From Chloroflexota bacterium (GTDB lineage: Bacteria; Chloroflexota; Anaerolineae; Aggregatilineales; Phototrophicaceae), in the NCBI GenBank assembly GCA_009841405.1, contig VXLV01000032.1, positions 1-64,000 on the forward strand: a stretch of DNA of 64,000 nucleotides. Direction: 5' to 3'. The notes beneath the pieces were generated by a model. It was given only the letters and a program-made list of their open reading frames with translations. It was not told the DNA's origin and searched no databases. Of the stretch, positions 7,491 through 18,829 are shown piece by piece. Positions within the stretch are counted from its first letter, which is position 1. Every line of letters starts with the position of its first letter. Position numbers and translations under genes: made by a program.

Positions 7491-8744
7491 TCAGTCATCG
7501 GAGAGTTCGTCGTCGAATGTGAACGCCGCCTGATCGTCGAAGCGAGCGGTGGCGCAAGCGCCGCTCTGCAGGCAGGCCAGGACTTCCCGCGCGACCGTCT
7601 CGGCCAGCAGCGCGTGTAATTCCGGTCCGTAGTGCTTGGTGGCGCTAAAGAATTCGTCGTTGGCGTGGTCGGGATGCAAGCTGTCTTCGAAAGGGATGTA
7701 GTTGTAAGTTTCGCGGCTGTACTCGAGCAGGAATTGGAAAGGCGCCGCGATACCATTGTAGCGCCAAACCAGATGCGCTTGCAGGGGCAGGTGCAGCACG
7801 ATAAAGGCAGCGTCGGATTGCTGGACATCGCGGGCAAAGGCGTCGACGATCGCTTTGCCGAGCTGCCCGCCTTCGCTGTCGCTGCCGTAGACGTTTGGGC
7901 TCGTGCTGTCGTCTTGTTTCAGCGCTTCATAGAGCAAGCTGGCGAGCCTGCTCCCGGCCCACCAGTTGGCGGCGACATAGCGGCTGCGGTAGTAGTGCTC
8001 GTGGGCTGCCAGGGGTTGCGCGGCGAAGTTCTCAAAGGCGGCGATTAGCTGCTGAGGCGGCATTGTGGGCGAGTTCAACAGGTGCAGCCCGTCGGCGGCG
8101 AGCGCGAAACGGGGTTTGGAAAAGGGCGGGCCGTTAATGTTCATCAATTGACGGAAGACGTTGAGATTGCGTTTGAGGTTGTCCGGCTGCAAGCCGAATA
8201 TCACGAGGTCGGGCGCGAAGGTTTTGCCCTGATGCAGCCAGCGCAGATAGGCTTGGTCCATGCCATAAGCGCCGGCGCCGAAGTTCAACACTTCCGCGCG
8301 GACGCCGGCGGCAGCCAATACCCGTTCAAGCAGGTAGCTCCAGGTCTCATCATCGCTGACGTCATCGCCGGCGGTGAAGGAATCGCCAAAGAGCGCAATG
8401 CGCAGGTGATCCGGCGGCGGCGATTGACTGTATTCGCGCCGCGCGCGGATGCCGACGCCATTCACGGTGAAGTCGCCGTACTGCCGAATGGCATGCGGCC
8501 GGTAGGTCCAGCCGAGGCGCTCGTCATAGATGACGGTCGACCATTCCTCCAGATCCAGGTAGTCCTGGACGGGAGCGCGTAGTTTTTCCAGCGGCAAGAC
8601 ATAAGGTTCCAGGGTGAAGCCCAGGAATGAGAACTGGCCGTCAGCGTCGGTATGCCCGGCAATGCGGATGAAAGCTTCCAGCACGCCGAGCGTGAGCAAA
8701 ATGGCGGCGCAGGCGATGAGCAGATTCGTGGCGATTCTACGCAG
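7491..8744 (-). CDS. Membrane-anchored SGNH-hydrolase-like protein (copy 2), apparent CTG start
   Basis: Paralog of the preceding entry. Block I is LFGDSFTAGDD, block II VLNFGAGAYGMDQAYLRW, block III DLVIFGLQPDNLKRN, and the C-terminal His lies in TKHYGPEL. The first usual start (TTG at 8699) would cut the signal anchor in half. The frame is open upstream to a TAG at 8757-8759, and the extra residues (LRRIATNLLIACAAIL) complete an Arg-led hydrophobic helix like that of copy 1. AAGGAG at 8751-8756 stands six bases before a CTG at 8742-8744, so I start there, giving 417 residues. Start confidence is moderate and family confidence good. It ends 165 bases before copy 1. Confidence 0.68.
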   Translation of the reverse strand: MRRIATNLLIACAAILLTLGVLEAFIRIAGHTDADGQFSFLGFTLEPYVLPLEKLRAPVQDYLDLEEWSTVIYDERLGWTYRPHAIRQYGDFTVNGVGIRARREYSQSPPPDHLRIALFGDSFTAGDDVSDDETWSYLLERVLAAAGVRAEVLNFGAGAYGMDQAYLRWLHQGKTFAPDLVIFGLQPDNLKRNLNVFRQLMNINGPPFSKPRFALAADGLHLLNSPTMPPQQLIAAFENFAAQPLAAHEHYYRSRYVAANWWAGSRLASLLYEALKQDDSTSPNVYGSDSEGGQLGKAIVDAFARDVQQSDAAFIVLHLPLQAHLVWRYNGIAAPFQFLLEYSRETYNYIPFEDSLHPDHANDEFFSATKHYGPELHALLAETVAREVLACLQSGACATARFDDQAAFTFDDELSDD

Positions 8745-8750
8745 CGTATT

Positions 8751-8756
8751 CTCCTT
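8751..8756 (-). promoter_or_regulatory. Shine-Dalgarno supporting a CTG start
   Basis: AAGGAG on the minus strand, six bases (AATACG) before CTG at 8744-8742. The in-frame TAG just upstream (8757-8759) limits the start to 8744 or later. Confidence 0.55.
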
Positions 8757-9058
8757 CTAAGCCAGGGTGGACCATTTGGGCGGTTCGCTGCTTCAATCCG
8801 GCCTATTAATATTATCCCAATGTCGCTATTGGCGCAGGTTGGGGCGTGCCATTGGATGAGGAGACGCGCAGGAGAATCAAACACAGAGATCGAAAGAGTA
8901 AACGCAACCAAATCGCGCGATCGTGGCCGAAAAACTGCGAGATTGGCGGGCGAGCCAATGGCTCGCCCCTACTCGCGCTAGGTTCCGACAAGACGGCCCG
9001 ACGTTCGTGATACCAGGAATGAGGCGGAGGTTATCGCTGCCCGGGTCAAACTGCGGCT
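8757..9058. other. Divergent intergenic region
   Basis: Lies between the SGNH copy 2 gene (leftward) and the EF-G-like gene (rightward). Apart from the REP-like hairpin at 8948-8972 and a possible leftward -10 (GATAAT, 8816-8811), nothing convincing is seen. Confidence 0.4.
8948..8972. repeat. REP-like hairpin, copy 3
   Basis: GGGCGAGCC (8948-8956) pairs perfectly over 9 bp with GGCTCGCCC (8960-8968) around AAT, followed by CTAC. It is the best formed of the three copies in the window. Confidence 0.65.
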
Positions 9059-9087
9059 TTGACAATCCGCTTGCGCGCCTATAAAAT
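9059..9087 (+). promoter_or_regulatory. Strong sigma70-type promoter for the EF-G-like gene
   Basis: Consensus TTGACA (9059-9064), 17 bases, TAAAAT (9082-9087), about 80 bases before the GTG start at 9167. One of the clearest promoters in the window. Confidence 0.7.
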
Positions 9088-9166
9088 CCTCGCCAGAGTC
9101 GGCTCCATTTGAGTCGGATTTTGTACGCGCGCCCATGGCAGGCGCTGATTGGGAGGCGACCCCCAC

Positions 9167-11233
9167 GTGAAAGAATATCAGACGGAGAACATCAGAAACG
9201 TCGCGCTAGTCGGGCATCAAGGTTGTGGCAAGACCTCGCTGGTGGAAGCGCTGCTGTACAGCACGGGCGCCACCACCCGGATGGGACATATATCGGAAAG
9301 CAATATGGTCTCGGATTGGGACGATGAGGAACGCGAGCGCGGCTTGTCGCTCTCCACATCTTTGATGCCGCTGGAGTTTAACGATGTCAAGATCAACATC
9401 ATGGACACGCCGGGCTTCACCGATTTTCAAGGGGAGCTGCGGAACGCGATTTTGGTTGCCGACTCGGTAGTGGTGGTGGTGGACGCGGTGTCGGGCGTTG
9501 AGGTCGGCACTGAGCTGGCTTGGGAATACGCCCGCGCCAGCGAGCAGCCGGTGATCGTTGTGATCAACAAGATGGATCGCGAAAACGCCAATTATGAGCA
9601 AGTGCTGGAGCAGTTGCAGAGCCAGTTTGAAGATTACAAGTTCATACCGGTGATGCTGCCCATCGGCGCTGAGACCGGCTTCGAAGGCGTGGGAAATGCG
9701 CTGACGCAAAAGGCGTATTACGCCGAGGGGTCGACGCCGGCCGACTTGCCGTCTGAGTACGCGGACGCGCTCGAAGAAGCGAATATGGAGCTGATGGAGG
9801 CGGCGGCGGAAGCGGACGACGAGTTGCTGGAGAAGTATTTCGAAGAGGAGACCTTGTCATTTGACGAGATCCGCCAGGGCATGCGCCTGGCGTCACGCTC
9901 GCCGGAGCTCAAGACGGTTCCGGTGTTCGCGGCGTCGGCTACCGAGAATATCGGCACGGTTCCCTTGATGGAAGCGCTTGTGGCTTACGCGTCGTCGCCG
10001 GCCGAGCGCCGGATCAACATCATGCGCGGCGATGACGCGGATGTCTTGCAGCCGCCGCAAAGCGATGATGGCCCGCTGGCCGCGTATGTGTTCAAAACGC
10101 TGAACGATCGTTACGTCGGCACCTTGAATTACTTCCGCATATTTTCGGGGACGATCTCGAGCGACGGGCGCAACCTCAACGGCAACAGTGGCGCGGAAGA
10201 ACGCTTCAATTCGCTCTTCGTCATGCGCGGCAAGGAGCAGATGCCGGTTGACAGGTTGCACGCCGGCGATATCGGCGTGGTCGCCAAATTGACCAATACC
10301 AAGACCGGCGATACCTTTGTCGATTCGGACGCCAGTATCCGCGTCGCCAAGCCGGACTTTCCCGCGCCGCTGTACATGCTGGCGGTTCGCCCGCGCGCGC
10401 AGGCAGACAGCGCGAAGATGGGCCCGACGCTCAGCAGTCTGTGCGACTCGGATCCGACGTTGCGCTGGCGGCAAGACGGCGATACGCGCCAGACGGTGCT
10501 GGAAGGCATGGGGCAGATTCACCTCGAAGTGACGCTGAAGCGGGCGGAGTCTTTGGGCGTGAATATCGACACCGACATGCCCAGGGTGCCGTATCGGGAG
10601 ACGATCACGAGCAATGCCGAATCGAGCTACACGCACAAGAAGCAGACGGGCGGCGCCGGGCAATATGGCCGCGTGGACCTAAAAGTTGAACCGACGCCGG
10701 AAGGTTTCGAATTCGAGTCGAGCGTTTTCGGCGGGGCGATTTCGCAGCAATTTGTCGCCTCGACCGAGAAGGGGATTCGCGCCGTTTTACCCGATGGCGT
10801 GATCGCCGGATATCCGGTGGAGCGGGTGAGAGTCAATGTATTTGACGGCAAGGAGCACCCGGTGGATTCGAAAGACATCGCCTTTCAGATTGCCGGGCGC
10901 GAGGCGTTTCGCGCGGCATTCCGCAAAGCCAAGCCGGTCTTGCTTGAACCGATCATGGATGTGAAGATCACCGTGCCTGAGACCATGATGGGCGATGTCA
11001 TGAGCGACTTGAATACGCGCCGGGGTCGCGTGCAGGGCATGGATACCATCGGTTTCAAGAGCGTCGTGACGGCGGAAGTGCCTCTGGCAGAGATGCTGCG
11101 TTACGGCAACGACTTGCGTTCCATGAGCGGCGGGCGCGGGATATACACGATGGACTTCAACCGCTACGACCGCGTGCCCAGCTATGTGCAGGACGAGATC
11201 ATCGCTGAGGTCGAGGCGGCGGCGGCGCAGTAG
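9167..11233 (+). CDS. Elongation factor G-like translation GTPase (EF-G paralog)
   Basis: 688-residue ribosomal translocase-type GTPase with all EF-G domains. The P-loop is GHQGCGKT (residues 16-23), NKMD is present, domain II begins near AAYVFKTLNDRYVG, and domain IV carries HKKQTGGAGQYGRV. The switch regions differ from housekeeping EF-G: RGITI is replaced by RGLSLSTS, and the catalytic DTPGH is DTPGF (His to Phe near residue 84). This places it in the EF-G-2/EF-G-like group, whose role in translocation or recycling is less certain. GTG at 9167 is preferred because GGGAGG (9151-9156) lies ten bases before it; an upstream in-frame TTG at 9149 would overlap that site. It ends at a bidirectional terminator facing ftsH. 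Confidence 0.85.
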   Translation: MKEYQTENIRNVALVGHQGCGKTSLVEALLYSTGATTRMGHISESNMVSDWDDEERERGLSLSTSLMPLEFNDVKINIMDTPGFTDFQGELRNAILVADSVVVVVDAVSGVEVGTELAWEYARASEQPVIVVINKMDRENANYEQVLEQLQSQFEDYKFIPVMLPIGAETGFEGVGNALTQKAYYAEGSTPADLPSEYADALEEANMELMEAAAEADDELLEKYFEEETLSFDEIRQGMRLASRSPELKTVPVFAASATENIGTVPLMEALVAYASSPAERRINIMRGDDADVLQPPQSDDGPLAAYVFKTLNDRYVGTLNYFRIFSGTISSDGRNLNGNSGAEERFNSLFVMRGKEQMPVDRLHAGDIGVVAKLTNTKTGDTFVDSDASIRVAKPDFPAPLYMLAVRPRAQADSAKMGPTLSSLCDSDPTLRWRQDGDTRQTVLEGMGQIHLEVTLKRAESLGVNIDTDMPRVPYRETITSNAESSYTHKKQTGGAGQYGRVDLKVEPTPEGFEFESSVFGGAISQQFVASTEKGIRAVLPDGVIAGYPVERVRVNVFDGKEHPVDSKDIAFQIAGREAFRAAFRKAKPVLLEPIMDVKITVPETMMGDVMSDLNTRRGRVQGMDTIGFKSVVTAEVPLAEMLRYGNDLRSMSGGRGIYTMDFNRYDRVPSYVQDEIIAEVEAAAAQ

Positions 11234-11244
11234 GCGTCAACAGA

Positions 11245-11271
11245 AAAGGCGAGGTCACGCGCCTCGCCTTT
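11245..11271. terminator. Bidirectional terminator between EF-G-like gene and ftsH
   Basis: A perfect 10-bp stem, AAAGGCGAGG (11245-11254) with CCTCGCCTTT (11262-11271), around a 7-base loop, lying between convergent genes. Short T-tracts follow on both strands. Confidence 0.7.
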
Positions 11272-11308
11272 ACTTGCCTCATACTGAATCGGCAGAGCGC
11301 TTCAGCGC

Positions 11309-13327
11309 CTACTCTTCCGCCTCTACCGGTTCCTGCGCATCCGAGCCATTCTGCGCGGCCGGCTCCGGCTCGCGCAGGTGCTTGGCCACCGATTTGGGCA
11401 CGAATTCGTCGGTGTCGTCTTCCAGGCCCAGGATGCGTAAGATCTCCTCACGCTCGACGGTTTCTTTGGAGAGCAGCGCTTCCGCCAGTTTGTCGAGTTC
11501 ATCGCGGTGGTCATCCAGCAGGTCGCGCGTTTCCTGGTAGGCGACGTCGATAATGCGCTTGATTTCGGCATCGAGTTTTGAGGCGGTGTCGTCGCTGTAA
11601 TCGCGGCCGCTGGCGATGGCGTAGCCGAGGAAGGGCTGCTCGCCATCGTCGCCGTAATTGACCATGCCGACTGAGTCGCTCATGCCGAACATCTTGACCA
11701 TGCGGCGGGCGATTTGCGTCACTTGCTGAATGTCGTTGGCGGCGCCGGTAGTGACGTCATCGAAGACGATTTCTTCGGCGATGCGGCCGGCCAGGCCGAC
11801 GCGCACGTAGGCTTCCAACTGTTTGCGCGACTGGTGCAGCGAGTCGTCCTTGGGCATGTAGAAAGCCACGCCCAGCGCGCGCCCGCGGGGAATGATCGTC
11901 GTTTTGAGCAGGGCCATGGCGTCGGGTATCAGGAACGAAACCAGCGCGTGCCCGGCTTCGTGATAAGCCGTGATGCGGCGGTCTTTTTCATTGGACAGCG
12001 GCGGCCGCTTGGTGCCCAGTCGTATGCGCTCGTAGGCGGTGGTGAAGTCGGACATGGTGATCAGTCGCCGGTCGTAGCGGGCCGCGTGCATAGCGGCTTC
12101 ATTGGCCAGGTTGGCGATGTCGGCGCCGGAAAAGCCGATGGTCGCGCGGGCCAAGGATTCCAGTTCAACGTTGTTCGCCAGAGGCTTATTCTTGGTATGA
12201 ATCTTGAGGATCTCGTGGCGTCCCTTGACATCGGGCAGGTCGACGGTGATTTGGCGGTCGAAGCGGCCCGGGCGCAGCAGGGCCGGGTCCAGCACGTCGG
12301 GGCGGTTGGTGGCGGCGATCATGACGATATTGGTGTCGTTGTCGAAGCCGTCCATTTCGGAGAGCAGTTGGTTCAGGGTTTGCTCGCGCTCGTCGTGCCC
12401 GCCGCCCAAGCCGGTGCCGCGGCGGCGGCCGACGGCGTCGATCTCGTCAACGAATATGATGGCGGGCGCATTTTCTTTGGCGCGCTTGAAGAGGTCGCGC
12501 ACGCGGGAGGCGCCGACGCCGACGAACATCTCAACGAATTCCGAGGCGGCGATGCTGAAGAAGGCGACGTTGGCTTCGCCGGCGACGGCGCGCGCCATCA
12601 GCGTTTTGCCGGTGCCGGGCGGGCCGATCAGCAAGACGCCGCGCGGCACCTTGGCGCCGACTTTAACGTACTTCTCGGGCTGCTTGAGAAAGTCTACGAC
12701 TTCCGTCAGCTCGAGCTTGGCAGCGTCTTGCCCGGCGACGTCGTCGAATCGTATCGCCGGCATCTCGGGGGTTTTCTCGCGCGCCTGGGATTGGCCGAAG
12801 GAGAAGATACCGTTCATCTGCCCTTGCGCGCGCCGGCCCATCCAAACGAAGAAGCCGATAATGAGCACGAGGGGCAGGAAATTCAAAATGATGGATAGCC
12901 AGGGCGAGGTGCTGCTGTATTCCTGGTTGACCGGCGCGATGCCGTTCTGCAGGCGCAGGCGCTCGATTTCGGGCCCGGCGAAAATCGGGATCTGCGCCGA
13001 GAAGCGCCTTACGCTTTGCGTCCGGCCGGAGGGCGCGACGACTACGATGCTGCTTTTGAACTCGCCGACGACTGCGGTGGTATCCTTGTAGTCGAAGGCG
13101 GCGACATTGTTAAGCAGCAATTGCTCGTAAAAGTCGGAGTAGGCAATTTCCGGCGTTGAGGAGATGCCACCCAGGAGACCGGGCGAGGATATCAGCGCGA
13201 GCAGCATAACCAGCAGGAGCAGGCCCGGCGACACCCAACGGCGCCAATTTGGCGGCGGTTGTGGCGGACGGTTGCTATTGCCGCCGCTTTCGCTGTCCTC
13301 GTTATTGTTGTTGTCCCAGAATTGCAT
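11309..13327 (-). CDS. ftsH: ATP-dependent zinc metalloprotease FtsH
   Basis: Membrane-bound AAA+ protease that unfolds and degrades membrane and short-lived cytosolic proteins. 672 residues with the standard layout: Asn/Pro-rich N-terminus, TM1 (about 33-53), periplasmic domain, TM2 (about 143-163), Walker A GPPGTGKT (235-242), Walker B IIFVDEID, second region of homology [20 protein letters not shown], and zinc-binding HEAGH (456-460). The C-terminus ends in an acidic low-complexity tail. ATG at 13327 is well placed. A minus-strand TATAAT lies at 13372-13367, about 40 bases upstream. The gene faces the EF-G-like gene across a terminator. Confidence 0.97.
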   Translation of the reverse strand: MQFWDNNNNEDSESGGNSNRPPQPPPNWRRWVSPGLLLLVMLLALISSPGLLGGISSTPEIAYSDFYEQLLLNNVAAFDYKDTTAVVGEFKSSIVVVAPSGRTQSVRRFSAQIPIFAGPEIERLRLQNGIAPVNQEYSSTSPWLSIILNFLPLVLIIGFFVWMGRRAQGQMNGIFSFGQSQAREKTPEMPAIRFDDVAGQDAAKLELTEVVDFLKQPEKYVKVGAKVPRGVLLIGPPGTGKTLMARAVAGEANVAFFSIAASEFVEMFVGVGASRVRDLFKRAKENAPAIIFVDEIDAVGRRRGTGLGGGHDEREQTLNQLLSEMDGFDNDTNIVMIAATNRPDVLDPALLRPGRFDRQITVDLPDVKGRHEILKIHTKNKPLANNVELESLARATIGFSGADIANLANEAAMHAARYDRRLITMSDFTTAYERIRLGTKRPPLSNEKDRRITAYHEAGHALVSFLIPDAMALLKTTIIPRGRALGVAFYMPKDDSLHQSRKQLEAYVRVGLAGRIAEEIVFDDVTTGAANDIQQVTQIARRMVKMFGMSDSVGMVNYGDDGEQPFLGYAIASGRDYSDDTASKLDAEIKRIIDVAYQETRDLLDDHRDELDKLAEALLSKETVEREEILRILGLEDDTDEFVPKSVAKHLREPEPAAQNGSDAQEPVEAEE

Positions 13328-13366
13328 GGAGTGATAGTACTCGCAAAATGTGGATTGTATAGACTG

Positions 13367-13372
13367 ATTATA
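13367..13372 (-). promoter_or_regulatory. Candidate -10 box for ftsH
   Basis: TATAAT on the minus strand. The only -35-like element, TTGCAC (13398-13393), is 20 bases away, so only the -10 is well supported. Confidence 0.4.
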
Positions 13373-13540
13373 GCGTATCCGCGGGGCGAACTGTGCAAGT
13401 ATTGTCTTAGAAACGCGCTCGGGGCGCGATGCGGTAATGACGATATCGCGTTGGGCGGATGTCCGTTATGCTAGGCGGGCGAGCGCGCGACGAGACGCTG
13501 ACTGCCAGGCCGCGCGCGTAGAGCTAGAGCGAGGCGTGAG

Positions 13541-15610
<2,070 letters not shown>

Positions 15611-15630
15611 CGGGGAGTCGGCGGCCGGGA

Positions 15631-16086
15631 ATGGAGAATGAGCGGCAGAGCGGGCAAGCGTACTTCGGGACGGTGCTGCAGACAGTAGTGGGGCAGGCTT
15701 TCGCGGCGGCGGGTTATCAGCGCGAGCGGTCGCCGCTGCAAATGGCCGGCGGGCGCTTTCGCTACGTCAGAGAGTTTGCCGGCGGCGGGCGCGGCATCAT
15801 CGATTTTCAAGTGCTGGTCTACAGCGATACGATGTGGTCGAGCGGCGCGCCGTCGTGTTTCCGCGTAGAATTGACGCGCGCGTCCGAGCGGGATGGCGCG
15901 GTCGTTCGCAGCTTGAGCCGGCTGGTGGTGGAAGACTTCGGCGTCAAGATTTTGCCGGCGGCGGACCACTGGTGGAGTTATCGCGATACAGACTCGCTGG
16001 GCAAAGCCTTGGCCGAGGCCGGCCATTTGATCGTCGGCTACGGCTTGCCTTGGCTAATAGGCGAGCTGAGCCCGCCGGGAGACTAG
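15631..16086 (+). CDS. Hypothetical protein, 151 residues
   Basis: I do not recognise a family. The chain is soluble, with mixed alpha/beta character, an aromatic-rich C-terminal half (HWWSYRD) and no signal peptide or membrane segment. It starts ATG at 15631, 20 bases after the yyaL-like stop, and the next gene follows closely, so it is probably part of the same transcript. Codon usage resembles its neighbours, which supports a real gene. Confidence 0.6.
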   Translation: MENERQSGQAYFGTVLQTVVGQAFAAAGYQRERSPLQMAGGRFRYVREFAGGGRGIIDFQVLVYSDTMWSSGAPSCFRVELTRASERDGAVVRSLSRLVVEDFGVKILPAADHWWSYRDTDSLGKALAEAGHLIVGYGLPWLIGELSPPGD

Positions 16087-16162
16087 CGGGCGCGCTTGCT
16101 TGACAAGCCGAGTTCGGATTCGTAACATGACGCCACTTGACTCATCCGGCGGATTCATCCCT

Positions 16163-18634
16163 ATGCCGCTTTTCCGCGCGTTGGCGCTGACACTGTGTTT
16201 GCTCGCGAGCGCTTGCAATATCCGCAGCGCGGACAGCACGCTGCCCACGCCGAACGAAGACAATATCATATATGTCACCGCCACGCCGCTGCCGGCGACG
16301 GCGCAGTCCCTACCGACTCATACCGCAACATTTCCGCCGACGCCGACGCCGGCGCCGACAGCGACGCCGACTGTACAGCCGGCGCTGCTGCTTGCGCAGG
16401 GCGAGCGGCTTGTACTGAACGGATATTTGGAAGACGCGGCCGCGGTCTATCGGACGCTCTTGAATTACGGCAGCGCCATCACGCCGCAAGAACGGGCGCA
16501 AGCGGCCTTTCGCCTGGGGCAAGTCACGCTGCGGGCCGGGTTCTTTGAGCAGGCGGCCGATGCGCTCACCACCCTGGTCACGGACTTTCCCGAGAGCGCG
16601 CAGATAGCGCAGGCTTATTTCTTGCGCGGCGACGCTCGAATCGGTTTGTCGCAATGGGGGGCGGCGATCGCCGACCTGCAGCAGTACCTCGCGCTGCGCC
16701 CCGGCTTGATCGACAGTTACGTCTTTGAGCGCATCGCCGATGCGCAGATCGCGCTCGGGCAGACCGAGGCGGCGCTGCAAAATTACGAGCGCGCCATCGG
16801 CGCCAAGCGATCGAAGGTACCGCTGCTGGTGCTGCGGGAAAAGCTGGCGCAGATTTACATCAAGCTCCAACGTTACAGCGATGCCATCGCGCAGTATGAC
16901 GCGGTCCTGGCGGTGGCGCGCAACGCGCCGTACCGCGCCAACATCTCCTTCAGCGCGGCGCAGGCGGCGCTGGCCGGCGGAGATCTGGCCGCTGGCGTCG
17001 AGCGCTTGCGGGCGATATTCGAGAATTACGCTGGCACGGCGACCGCCTGGAAGGCCCTGGATTTGCTGAGCCAGCAGGGCGTTTCGTACGATGGATTGCA
17101 GCGGGGCCGGGCCGCTTTCAGCGCCGGGGACTATCAAGCCGCGATCGACGCCTTCAACGAATACACCACGACGCATCAGCTGGCGGCGATACCGGCGGAG
17201 TTGTTCCTGACGCTGGGGCGGGCTTACCGGCAGATTGGCAATTCGGAGGCCGCGACCGTGGCTTTCCAGACGATAATCGACCAGTATCCGCAAGACCCGC
17301 TCTTTGGCGAGGCGCTGCTGGAGCGGGGGCGGACCCGTTTCCTCGCCGGCGACAGCCCGGCCGCGATTCAGATTTACCTCGCCATCGCGGATACCTATCC
17401 GCTGTTTGAGCATACGGCCGGCGTCGCCCTTTGGCGCGCGGCCTACCTGTACGGCACCAACGGCCAGACGGCGCGCTCGCGCGAGATGTTCACGCGCCTG
17501 GCGGACAGCTATCCCGACCATGAATTCACCATCAACGGACTGTTCAACGCCGCCTCCGCAGCTGTGAGAGACGAGGAATGGGCGGTCGCCGAGAATCTAT
17601 ACGCGCGCGTCGCCAGTTTAGGCGGCGGGGATGATCAGGCGGCCGCCTACTTATGGATGGGCCGGATTGGGCTGCTGCGCGGCGATGCGGAGCTGGCCGG
17701 GCAGGCCTTCGATTTGGCGATTGCGGCGGCGCCGGACAGTTATTTCGCGGCGCGTTCGGGCGACTTCCGCCTCGGCATTCAGCCCTTCGACCCGCCGCCC
17801 GCCTGGCGATTCGCCTTTGACGAAGCGGCCGAGTTGTCGGCGGCCGAACAGTGGCTGCGGGAGGCCTTCGCCGTTGAAGAGCAAGGCGCGCTTTGGCGCT
17901 TGACGGCCAGTTTGAACGACGATCCGCGCATGATCCGCGGACGAGAATTGTATGCCGTCAGCGCTTTTGACGAAGCTTTCATCGAGTTTGAAGAATTGGT
18001 CGATCAAGCGCGCGACGATGGCAAGGCGTTGGACAGCTATCGGCTGGCGATATACCTGCGCGGCCTAGGCGTTTATCGGGAGAGCATTATTGCCGCGGCC
18101 GATGTCATCATCGCGTCGGGCCGGGGCACGCTTGGGGCGCCGCCCTTCCTGGCTCGGATGCGCTTTCCGGCATATTATATTGATGTCATCCAGCCGTTGG
18201 CGGCCGCGCGCGGCATCGACCCGGCGCTGATGCTGTCGCTGATCCGCCAGGAGAGCTTGTTCAACACCTTCGCCACGGCCGGCGCTGGCGAAAAGGGGAT
18301 GATGCAAGTAATCCCGTCGACGGCGCAGTATATCGCCGAGCAACTGAACTGGCCCGATTACCAGCACAGCGACCTGTTTCGCCCCTATGCGGGCGTGGCA
18401 TTTGGCGCCTTCTACATTGACGAACAGTTGGACCGCTTCAACCAGAACGCGATTGCGGCGCTGGCCGCCTATAATGCGGGGCCGGGACGGGCATACGACT
18501 GGAACGCGCTTGCCGGCGGCGACCCCGATCTGTTCATGACGGCGATTACCATTGACACTACCCGGCATTACGTGCAATTCATCTATCGGAACTACAACAT
18601 TTATCGAGCGCTTTACGGCCGCGATGAGGCGTAG
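16163..18634 (+). CDS. Lytic transglycosylase lipoprotein with TPR-like repeats
   Basis: Cell-envelope murein lytic transglycosylase of the Slt70 type. From ATG at 16163 the chain (823 residues) begins with a signal peptide and lipobox (LASAC), then a Thr/Pro linker (TPTPAPTATPT), a long superhelical region of TPR-like repeats (about 70-640), and a C-terminal SLT domain. That domain shows the catalytic Glu in SLIRQESLF, then GEKGMMQVIPSTA and ALAAYNAGPGRA. It cleaves peptidoglycan to 1,6-anhydromuramic products. Longer starts at 16100 (TTG) or 16127 would put about 12-21 residues before the signal peptide, so 16163, with GGCGGA nine bases upstream, is preferred. Confidence 0.9.
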   Translation: MPLFRALALTLCLLASACNIRSADSTLPTPNEDNIIYVTATPLPATAQSLPTHTATFPPTPTPAPTATPTVQPALLLAQGERLVLNGYLEDAAAVYRTLLNYGSAITPQERAQAAFRLGQVTLRAGFFEQAADALTTLVTDFPESAQIAQAYFLRGDARIGLSQWGAAIADLQQYLALRPGLIDSYVFERIADAQIALGQTEAALQNYERAIGAKRSKVPLLVLREKLAQIYIKLQRYSDAIAQYDAVLAVARNAPYRANISFSAAQAALAGGDLAAGVERLRAIFENYAGTATAWKALDLLSQQGVSYDGLQRGRAAFSAGDYQAAIDAFNEYTTTHQLAAIPAELFLTLGRAYRQIGNSEAATVAFQTIIDQYPQDPLFGEALLERGRTRFLAGDSPAAIQIYLAIADTYPLFEHTAGVALWRAAYLYGTNGQTARSREMFTRLADSYPDHEFTINGLFNAASAAVRDEEWAVAENLYARVASLGGGDDQAAAYLWMGRIGLLRGDAELAGQAFDLAIAAAPDSYFAARSGDFRLGIQPFDPPPAWRFAFDEAAELSAAEQWLREAFAVEEQGALWRLTASLNDDPRMIRGRELYAVSAFDEAFIEFEELVDQARDDGKALDSYRLAIYLRGLGVYRESIIAAADVIIASGRGTLGAPPFLARMRFPAYYIDVIQPLAAARGIDPALMLSLIRQESLFNTFATAGAGEKGMMQVIPSTAQYIAEQLNWPDYQHSDLFRPYAGVAFGAFYIDEQLDRFNQNAIAALAAYNAGPGRAYDWNALAGGDPDLFMTAITIDTTRHYVQFIYRNYNIYRALYGRDEA

Positions 18635-18651
18635 CCAGGCCGCAATTTCCG

Positions 18652-18679
18652 TTACCGCGACGAGATTTCTTCGTATAAT
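18652..18679 (+). promoter_or_regulatory. Candidate promoter for the GT4 glycosyltransferase
   Basis: TTACCG (18652-18657), 16 bases, perfect TATAAT (18674-18679). It would give a leader of about 140 bases before the ATG at 18830. Confidence 0.4.
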
Positions 18680-18829
18680 GATTCAGACAGCGGGGTGGCG
18701 TGTGGCGCGTGCGGCTAGTCCCACGCCCGGGCCGGCGCCCGCAGCCTGCCAATGCCGGCTGATCTGATTAACCAGAAACTTCTAGTATGTTACACTTGTC
18801 GGTAGCAGCCAAAAGCGCGGGGCGGCGTC

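Noticed and set aside
11714-12898. 394-codon frame antisense to ftsH
   Set aside because: Shadow frame; ftsH motifs (Walker A, HEAGH) are on the minus strand.
16310-17521. 403-codon frame antisense to the lytic transglycosylase
   Set aside because: Arg-rich shadow without domains; the plus strand has a signal peptide and SLT motifs.
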